In this document: one piece after another, positions 56,600-64,000 of the stretch
How the letters are laid out: each line of letters opens with the position of its first letter
How positions within the stretch are numbered: the first letter of the stretch is position 1
From: Malachius bipustulatus
Lineage: Eukaryota; Arthropoda; Insecta; Coleoptera; Melyridae
Assembly (NCBI GenBank): GCA_910589415.1
Contig: OU342630.1
Coordinates: 28,429,867 to 28,493,866, forward strand
Direction of reading: 5' to 3'
Length of the DNA: 64,000 nucleotides
Notes under the pieces: generated by a model
Databases searched by the model: none
Told to the model about the DNA's origin: nothing
The model's input: only the letters and a program-made list of their open reading frames with translations
Position numbers and translations under genes: made by a program

Positions 56600-57530
56600 T
56601 ATTCTGACATTTCGGCCTTTTTTCAGTGTCAGTCTGTGGCCGAAAGCATGACTGGCCATTATAATAAAATCTTAGCATTTTTTAGCAAAATTTCCGCAAA
56701 AACGATTTCTTCAGTTTCGTAAGTTAGTGACCGTCTGGCCGAAAGCGTGGCTGGCCAATATTATAAAATTACGATTTTTTTTCTGCAAAATTTCAGCGAA
56801 AATGATTTCAGTTTCGTAAGTTCGTGGCCGAAATCGTGGCTGGCCATTATTATGAAATTTCAGACCAAAAATTTCGCAAAAATAATTTTCTTACGTTGGT
56901 GGCCGAAAGCGTAGATCGCCATTATTATGAAATTTCGGACCTTTTTGAGCAAAATTTATGCGAAAACGATTTTCTTCAGTTTCGTAAGTTCTTGGTCGAC
57001 TGACCGAAAGCGTGGCTGGTCATTATTATAAAATTTCAGACCAAAAATTTCGCAAAAACAATTTTCTTACGTTCGTTGCCGAAAGCGTAGCTCACCATTA
57101 TTATGAAATTTCGGACTTTTTTGAGCAAAATTTATGCGAAAACGATTTTTTTCAGTTTTGTAAGTAGTTGGTCGACTGACCGAAAGCGTGACTGGCCATT
57201 ATTTTGAAGTTTGGGACTTTTATGAGCAAAATTTCCGCAAAAACTATTTTTTCAGTTTCCTAAGTTCGTGCCTGATTGCATGGGACGAAAGCGTGGCTGG
57301 CCATTATTAGGAAATTTCGGACTGTTTTTAGCAAAATTTCAGCAAAAACGAATTTTTAAGTTTAGTATGTCCGTGACTGAAGCGCGGCCAGCCATTTTTA
57401 TAAAGTTTCCAACTTTTTTGAAAAAAATTTAATTAAAAATGTTTTTTCAGTTTATTAAGCCGTGCATAGCCGAAAGCGTGGCTGGCCGTGGCGTTTCAAT
57501 AATTACGATTTTCAGTTTACTAGCTATGAT
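56600..57530. repeat. Tandem array of 10 monomers with a dimeric higher-order pattern
   Basis: The landmark CGAAAGCGTGGCTGGCCATT (variants) occurs at about 56641, 56740, 56829, 56904, 57005, 57080, 57181, 57286, 57378 and 57471. Steps are 99, 89, 75, 101, 75, 101, 105, 92 and 93 bp. The alternating 75/101 steps from 56829 to 57181 form a 176-bp dimer repeated twice. Each monomer carries GAAATTTC.GACTTTTTTG, GCAAAATTTC.GC and TTCAGTTTCGTAAGTTCGTG. Confidence 0.9.
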
Positions 57531-60500
57531 ATTCAGTGAGTGAAATTTCATATTATTTTTATTGTCAACAAAAAAAAAATCAAATATTTTTCATTTAAAC
57601 CGTAAATAAAGAAAAAAATTGCTGAAAATTATGCAAAAATCCATCTTCCTGGCTAACTTGACTTGTGTGTTGATTTTTATTTCTGTAAGAAAAGTCTAAC
57701 ATACCAAAATTTTAATAAACAGTTCATCTCCAGAAACAAATTACTGTAGACCTTTCTCGTTTTTCTTGTATTATTGTAGTTTCATGAAAATGTCTCGCAG
57801 ATGAGAAAATTGAAAAAGAGTACGTAGGTAGGTCATTTAAAAAAATGGTATAGGTAATTTTATGATTCTTGAATTTTAATTAGACATACTTTAAGTAGGT
57901 ACATAACATACATAGGTATGTCTATCTAAATGGTATGTGTTCATTATGATTATTTAGGATAATAGCAAATGAAGCACTATTAAGAAAATACATGAATAGA
58001 CACTGGCCTAAAAAAATACCTTGTTTCAGTTCTTAATACTTAACATTTTTATTAGTCAATAATTGCCGAGGAATTATAATTGTGTTTTCATAGCAACACT
58101 TTCCTTTGTATTTATCCAATTCGTCAGTTTCAGCCGTGTGTGGGAGGACATCACTCTTTCATCTCGTTAAAAGTGTTGAACAAAGGAAAGTTGACGTTAA
58201 AAGAACTAATAATTCCTCAATCATCAATCATCGGGCCAGCAGGGGATAAGAAAGAGGTTATCTCATATTACAAGAGACATAGCGGCCTTCAAACAATCGC
58301 CAGAAGCGTTTCAAAATATATGAAATTTCTTCATTTCGAGATTCAACACCAACACGAACGGGGAAAAATTATGCCAAATTGGTGCTAAGTACAAATCGGC
58401 GGTCAATCAATCATTAACTGTAATAGAAAATGTCCATCATATCTTTCAAACTATAATTTAGAACTGTTAGTTTTAACAATAATCTGCTACAACTAATGAA
58501 CTAGACGATGCCTAATCAATACAATTAACTGTTTTGCCTGCCGCTATAATCATTCGAAGAACTTACCAATCATAAAGATTCTGCATATTCTTCTTCTCTA
58601 CATATCGTGGTATGTTGTGATATTTTTAAACACGAATCATCGTGTGATCAGAGACTCTATTGCATAACGACATCGAGAGGATTTTACGCGATTAGCAATG
58701 TATTCAACAATATCTCTATTACATTTTTATTAATAGCAGCTACTCTCAATGGATGCTTCGATTTTATAATATAAATCCTTGGAGATCAGAGTAGTAATCA
58801 AACTATGCTAACAGCCAAAACTAAACCAGACGGCGAGACACAAAAAATGATCTATGTCGTAGTGTAGATGCATGCATCCCCATAGAATCCCCGTAAAAAT
58901 TATTAATATTAAATTATTATTATTATTTTTATTTTTGTTATTATAAATATTATAACTTCATCAATAATTTCGAATAAATGTAATTTTTGGGACCTAAAGA
59001 GTTAAAATATTTTGAATTGGAGAAGGAATTAACAAATATCAAAAATAGTAGCAATGTTTTTTTATGTTTCGCATATTCGATATTTTCTCATTACGAACTG
59101 TAATCGGTACTATTTTTTGCTTCGATTGAAAGCTTATATGCGTTCAATGTTACAACAGAGAACATTGCAATACCGTAAATTATGCAATATTGAGACAATT
59201 TCAATTTTATCTAAAACTAAGAGAACTCGTCAATTTCTCCTATTATTTAGAATCAAAACAAATACCTACAATCAAGATCGATATTCTATCAATCTTAATA
59301 ATCGATATTATTACATTTTGAATTATGTTTGTATTACTTCTTGGAGCAATTTCCAATATCGAGGTAATCTATTAGCAGTGGTAGGTACTACTGTTTGTTG
59401 TTGGTTTGATTGCATTGCAATCATATATCTGCGATGGAACTGTTACTTCACTTGAGCTATCCTTGATGGACGGCATATTTTTCATCCAATGAATTGCGCA
59501 TCCGTTTGTGGGAATGACGGGAGGCAGCAGGAGATTACGACAGGAAGAGGCTTGTGCGCAGGATTTATTGGCGTGTTATTGCTAGAATCGACGAGGCACC
59601 GATTACCTCAGACTCTTTCTCTCCGGTGGTTGCTGATTGCGAGCTTCCTGGTGAATGGTTCAACTGATGCAGGCAGACAGGATTGATGGCACCAGTCAGT
59701 GGCGTGGTGCAGTTCTCTGGAGACAATTCATAGATTTGTAAAATTTGTCACTATCATTCGTTATCTGTACTTAGATTCTTTCACTTATATGGCATACTGA
59801 TGAGCTTTAATAAAAGCAGAATATTAATGTATATGTATATGTTTTCACCAGATCATCTAGGCGGTTGCCGATTAGAGGAACTAATTCTTCATTTTATTTT
59901 TTGTGTTTAATTTCAAGCTCCGAATCTATGCCTGTTTTCGCGGCAGGCTACGGTAGACAGACTGCACATTCGTTCAAGCAATAAACCTCAATAATGTAAT
60001 ACTCTTACAACATGGCTACCTACTGGTTAGAACAACGCACTAAGAGAAAACCTATAATCCGGGTTCAGAATTCGGTGAAAAACCCTTGAAGATATTTTCC
60101 TTGTCGGTTGTCAGGCTACGTGTTAGGTCGATCGCATACTTATACAACATTTGTTTTCGACATACCTATCGACAAACATGTTGTAGATACATCATGGACA
60201 TTCAAAATGTCATAAAACTTTTTTCTTCGCACATCTATATGCCGTTCACTTATTATAAAAGAATTGGGTTATGGTGTAGGGTGATAGAAATCACTGGGTA
60301 TATAACCGCTGTCAATCACTTGCTGGAGTTGGGTTATGTCTCTTTTTTATGAGGTTGAAGTTTTATGACAACGAACAGGACATAGTTGCAAAATGGATTC
60401 TTGATATTTTTGCTATTCTTCTTATTATCTTTACGTCTTTATGGACTTTTTATTTTGGAACCTTTAGTCACGTTATTTTATGATATTGCAATCTTTATTT

Positions 60501-60593
60501 ATCTAGAAAGCAAACTCGTCAAGTCTAATAAGCTTGCCATAAATTATAACATGAGAAAAAAGTTTTATTGTATTTTGATATCTTAAAGGAACT
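57531..60593. other. AT-rich stretch, no gene seen
   Basis: Frames at 58080-58388 and 59054-59455 have no recognised domain. An AT microsatellite lies near 58900-58950. 60235-60266 resembles the inverse of 61855-61880 (TATATGCCGTTCAC), so two related repeats face each other around the next elements. Confidence 0.4.
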
Positions 60594-60853
60594 AATTGTA
60601 GCGTTGGCCGGAGTAACGTTGTAACTTACATAATTTTTTGGAGTAATTTTTTCGATTCAGCACGTTTAAATGGGCAGAATGCTTCCACAAAGCTTTAATT
60701 GTTGCCTAAATTTACCTTAAATAATATTTAAACAATATTTCAAGAATCGCTAAATGAAAAAAACATTCCATTTAATAATGTTGCAAGGTAAGTACATTTT
60801 TTGAGTCTCATGTAAAAATGTAAGTTACAACGTTACTCCGACCAATGCTCCAA
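60594..60853. mobile_element. MITE of 260 bp with 36-bp TIRs and an 11-bp direct flank repeat
   Basis: The ends TTGTAGCGTTGGCCGGAGTA / TTGGAGCATTGGTCGGAGTA are inverse, and the following ACGTTGTAACTTACAT is identical on both sides. TTAAAGGAACT occurs directly outside both ends (60583-60593 and 60854-60864). A 9-11-bp duplication is more like MULE/Mutator than Tc1/mariner. No coding frame. Confidence 0.8.
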
Positions 60854-60895
60854 TTAAAGGAACTCTTCATTATAAAATAGATCAAAAATTAGTAA

Positions 60896-61600
60896 TTACT
60901 TATTTATTATTAAAAAATAGAACATTAGGTAGGTACTGAATCGGCAATCGGCTACGGTCATGGTGATTGGCGATCTTATTATTGGTGATGGCTGTTTGGA
61001 TCCATTCTGGTAGATCCATGTTTCGTCCAGGTACACGAACGTTACATTTTCACTCGAATTTTGATATTGTAAGTATTTTCTTAGAAAGGTAATTTTGGAT
61101 GCAACGACATGCTTTTGTTCACAAAGAATTTTGCGTCCGTTCACATATTCATATTTATAGCTGAGATATTTAAGAATTTTAAATAAACTAGTTCTCCCCT
61201 TTTCAAAATCCAAATGTTTACGTTCGTCTTCCAAAAGTTTTCCTAGAGTAAAATGTTCGTTTTTCAAGTTATATTGCCAAATCAGTCTCGTTGCGAATCT
61301 TTCCAAAACGTAAAATTTTCATGATTATTGTCTGGTTTAGGTCATCTGCCCAAAGGCTTAACTTCAAATTTATCATCCTGTTTAATTATTGTTTCAATCG
61401 CACTTACTGAATACTATAAAAGAGGAAAATTACGTAACATCATTTTATTAGGTGTACACTTAATAATACTTACACCCCAAATGTGTTTTACTTTCAATAT
61501 GACTTGTCGTTCACTTAGGTTGTCATTTTCAGATTTAAATAACTTGAATGCCTTTTTTATACGAATTTTTTCTTCAATCGATATTAATTTCGGCATTATG
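60896..61600 (-). pseudogene. Tc1/mariner-type (IS630) transposase relic
   Basis: Minus strand: MPKLISIEEKIRIKKAFKLF, then LSERQVILKVKHIWGVS (DNA-binding N-terminus, 61596-61414). After a gap of about 110 nt with stops, RHKHLDFEKG-type sequence leads to NVTFVYLDETWIYQNGSKQP, where LDETW carries the first catalytic Asp (near 61010). The frame ends at 60896 without the second and third catalytic residues. The gap could be a small intron or decay; both read equally well by eye. Confidence 0.6.
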
Positions 61601-62370
61601 AAATTTATAATGTCAAAAAATTAATATTTATTTGACAGTTCGAGAAAAATTTGTCCGAATAAAAATTATCCTAGATAATCTACTAAAACTTCAATTAGAC
61701 AACAAGGCTGTTAATCAGCTGAGGCAATTTGAGCGATTTGACAAGTGTCGGTGTTTACTTAACCTTCAATACCTCGATCAGCTGATATTGTCAATCAAGA
61801 TCTAGGGAGTTTTCATTTTTGTAAACCTAAAAACAAAAGTTCATGGCCTACCAATGCTTTTTTAATATGTGAACGGCATATACAATGATACAGCATGTCG
61901 TTGAATTAAGATGCAGTAGTATTGTATAAACCTACATGCGACCTCTTTTTTGCAGCCGTCGAAATGTCGCTTGAGAGCAAGTAGCAGTGTCATGAAATAT
62001 TTTTGAGCGACAATCCTCTTCATGTGTGCAGGTATGTGAATCATCATTGTAATTGTTATGTTGTAAATGGAGCAACATGTCGTCAACACGTTCTAAACAA
62101 AATGTCCTATGGGTATGCGACCGGCGACCGGCCTTATTTACATAAGTATGTCTTAAACAAAAATCGACTATTGTTTTTGCCCTTACTAACCACGTAGTAT
62201 TCTTAATAAAGCCGCTACCCTAAAAGTGATAAACGTGCAAAAAAACTTATTCACTGTGAACACCTGGGACATTAAAATAGGTCCTTGGAAAGACATACAG
62301 ATTCCTCCGTTTGTATAAGAACAGAACAGCGGACAAACTTCGACGTTGCTCCATACTGACACACCCAAAT
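61601..62370. other. AT-rich stretch, no gene seen
   Basis: It contains the partner of the repeat at 60235-60266; no coding domain. Confidence 0.4.
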
Positions 62371-62913
62371 CTAGTCAACAATGCCTGTTACGAGACACCA
62401 CTCTGGATACACACCGTCGATCCTGAAAGATAGAAATTTCAAGAATCTACGCTGCACACTCTCCAGCACACTGATAGTGCCCACATGAGATGGATACCAA
62501 ATCAGTGAAGCATATTTTAATAATGGCCGGACCAGTGCATTGAAAAGCAACATAACTGTGCCTGTACTAGTAAAGTCTCTTGAATTCCTAATCAAATTCA
62601 GAGTCTTATGTCCCTTTAAAATAGTAATTTCGATGTGAGGCTTGAAGGAGAATGATGAATCGAACAGGACAGCAAAGTCATGAACTTTGTCATTCCTCTG
62701 TAAAACATTATCACTTATTGAATACGGAAATAGCATTGAATATTTACTCCTTCTAAAAGACACAACTGAACACTTCGAGGTGTTTAGCGTCCAGACCATT
62801 ACACCGACACCATTTATAAAATATTTTAATATCTTCTGTAATACAAAAGCATCGCACGGTGATTCAATACGGAAATAAATCTTCATATCATCCGTATATA
62901 TTGACCACGTCAT
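62371..62913 (-). pseudogene. Jockey-like RT fragment beside PLE2
   Basis: The minus-strand frame starts at the PLE2 border with SIYTDDMKIYFRIES (motif C, YTDD where YADD is usual), then LNTSKCSVVSFRRSK, HDFAVLFDSSFSFKPHI, RPLLKYASLIWYPSHV and VQRRFLKFLSFRIDGVYPE. It resembles the jockey-like RT at 42.7-43.8 kb (YADDMKIYMEV) but has diverged. Sequence before motif C is absent, most likely displaced beyond the PLE2 copy. Confidence 0.75.
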
Positions 62914-62984
62914 TGATTTTTATTGATTATGAATAAAACACTAATGTTTTATAAAATTCTACTGTATATTGATCGATGATAGAA

Positions 62985-63029
62985 ACGTTACACGTGTTTC
63001 GCTACTTTTCATGTAGCATCTTCAGACGT
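62985..63029 (-). ncRNA. Hammerhead-like motif, PLE2 copy B
   Basis: Sense order: ACGT, CTGAAGA, T, GCTAC-ATGAAAA-GTAGC (perfect 5-bp helix II), GAA, ACACGTGT (palindrome), A, ACGT. It is 45 nt long, the same length and layout as 36584-36628, and lies about 125 nt after the ORF stop. Confidence 0.6.
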
Positions 63030-63154
63030 AAATAAAATTATTGATACAGTAACATAGCAACAGTATTACCTAAGTGATCATGAAACAAGTAACTAGATTT
63101 AAATGAATTTTTAAGAGAACTAACTAGATCATAATGTATTTCTTCAGAATCTTC

Positions 63155-63553
63155 TTAGTTGTTGATATCAAGAAGAAAATCAAGTAGTGGAGAACGATAT
63201 GTGTCTAGCTGTTCATTTATTACTGTGTATTGTTGATTATTTAAATGTCTGTGGATCTCTAGAGATTCAAGAAAATTTAATTTAAAATAATGATCACAAT
63301 GATGTAGTAATTCAATTTTGTTGTTTGCTGTTAGAGTGTGATTGTTTTCTATTAAGTGTTTTGCAAAATTTGATCTTTCTGGATGCTTGAGTCTGTAAGA
63401 GTTTAGGTGTTCGTTGTATCTAATTTCTAGATTTCTACAAGTCTGTCCTATATAAATTGAATTACAATGAGAACAGTTTAATCGATAAATTCCAGGTTTC
63501 TGTAATTTAGATAACTTTTCCTTTGCATTCAGCAATATAGAACCATTACTCAT
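63155..63553 (-). pseudogene. PLE2 GIY-YIG endonuclease domain
   Basis: An open frame of 132 codons: KLQKPGIYRLNCSHCNSIYI, GQTCRNLEIRYNEHL and FAKHLIENNHTL. The GIY (GIYRLNC) and YIG-like (SIYIGQT) strands, the Arg of the third block and the closing 'FAKHL...H' block fit a Penelope-type GIY-YIG nuclease. It is about a third of the length of the combined RT-nuclease; the rest lies upstream with a stop and a deletion, so the enzyme is not intact. The stop is at 63155-63157. Confidence 0.85.
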
Positions 63554-63672
63554 AAAAGATTTGAATGAAATATTAAATGTAGTGGTGTTAGAAATTATCC
63601 TTGATATTTGTGTTGAAACGTTTCCAAAGTACGTTAGTGATGAATATTTTCTAATTTCATTGTTTTGTTGAG

Positions 63673-64000
63673 GTGACAGCTCTGTGTATCATTGAATTAT
63701 ATGCTGAAAGTTTGTGTGAAATTGAATGATTTGAATCCTATGGTATTGTCATATTTGTATGTGTTGGTTTTCTATAGACAGAAAAGTCAAACTGATTATT
63801 CAATCTCGTGATAGACAAGTCTAAAAAGTTTATAGAATTATTTTCCTCACATTCTACAGTAAACCTAATATTTGGATGTAAGCTATTGATGAAATTAAGA
63901 AAGTTATCTAATTGTCTAGAGGAACCTACAAAACAAGAAAGAATATCGTCTACATACCTAAACCAAAACTTGATGCTATCTGCTTTGTCTGAGTGAAAGA
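63673..64000 (-). pseudogene. PLE2 reverse transcriptase fragment
   Basis: SDKADSIKFWFRYVDDILSC carries the YVDD catalytic pair. LDNFLNFINSLHPNIRFTVE, NSINFLDLSITRL and YRKPTHTNMTIP follow, after which a TAG interrupts HTNMTIP..DSNHSISHKL. The RT thumb then stops at 63673, at the same GTTTTGTTGAG boundary seen at 34512. Motifs A and B are outside the window. Confidence 0.8.

Larger units (their letters stand above)
62915..64000 (-). mobile_element. PLE2: Penelope-like element copy, runs off the right edge
   Basis: Minus strand from the window edge: RT motif C (FWFRYVDDILSCFVGSS), INFLDLSITR, FDFSVYRKPTHTNM, then a stop and a deletion of about 50 codons compared with PLE1. RKYSSLTYFGNVSTQIS follows, then the GIY-YIG frame. 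The 3' UTR (63154-62915) carries a hammerhead-like motif. It belongs to a different family from PLE1 (protein similarity only at motifs). Confidence 0.85.

Noticed and set aside
59054..59455. 133-codon open frame
   Set aside because: AT-driven composition, no domain on either strand; considered a Harbinger-type relic but no catalytic block could be read.
1..64000. CRISPR array, bacterial operon or phage system
   Set aside because: No regularly spaced short repeats with unique spacers and no prokaryotic gene layout; all long frames are eukaryotic TE proteins.

Overview
The window looks like insect nuclear DNA. It is AT-rich and has no operons, ribosome binding sites or confident host gene. 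Almost everything recognisable is a transposable element (TE) or a relic of one. No rRNA, tRNA or CRISPR array was recognised. Calls rest on motifs read by eye; family names marked uncertain need a profile or repeat-library search.

Layout, left to right. 1-265: reverse transcriptase (RT) relic of a non-LTR element. 1041-3165: decayed Ty3/gypsy element with gag, protease and RT parts. 5113-10550: near-complete non-LTR retrotransposon on the minus strand with target-site duplication, a DUF4780-like ORF1, and an endonuclease/RT/RNase H ORF2 broken at two places. 10.6-34.4 kb: inverted-repeat DNA elements (MITEs), including a 753-bp fold-back element at 29.9-30.7 kb and a nested set at 20.5-21.6 kb, plus several RT/RNase H relics and a 119-bp tandem repeat. 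34.4-36.7 kb: a second-family Penelope-like element (here PLE2) split by an LTR retrotransposon end with a 1163-bp LTR.

36.9-43.8 kb is the most remarkable part. A jockey-like element on the minus strand was invaded by a 5.5-kb Penelope-like composite (PLE1). The composite is two head-to-head copies forming 2219-bp arms related by exact mirror coordinates, and it is flanked by a 12-bp target duplication. One copy has an uninterrupted RT plus GIY-YIG frame of about 762 codons. Close to the 3' end of each PLE1 copy, and in the 3' regions of both PLE2 copies, sits a compact hammerhead-ribozyme-like motif with a palindromic helix III.

44-62 kb: a three-copy 193-bp tandem repeat, a 55-bp-arm palindrome, a BEL/Pao integrase relic, another non-LTR RT relic, a piggyBac relic and a mariner-like relic that have each lost their catalytic core, and a 10-monomer tandem array with a 75/101-bp alternating higher-order pattern. 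The right edge (62.4-64 kb) holds a jockey-like RT relic next to a second PLE2 copy that runs off the window.

The elements do not form a pathway. The history seen is nesting: PLE inside jockey-like, LTR element inside PLE, MITE beside MITE. Intervening DNA is AT-rich and unassigned.
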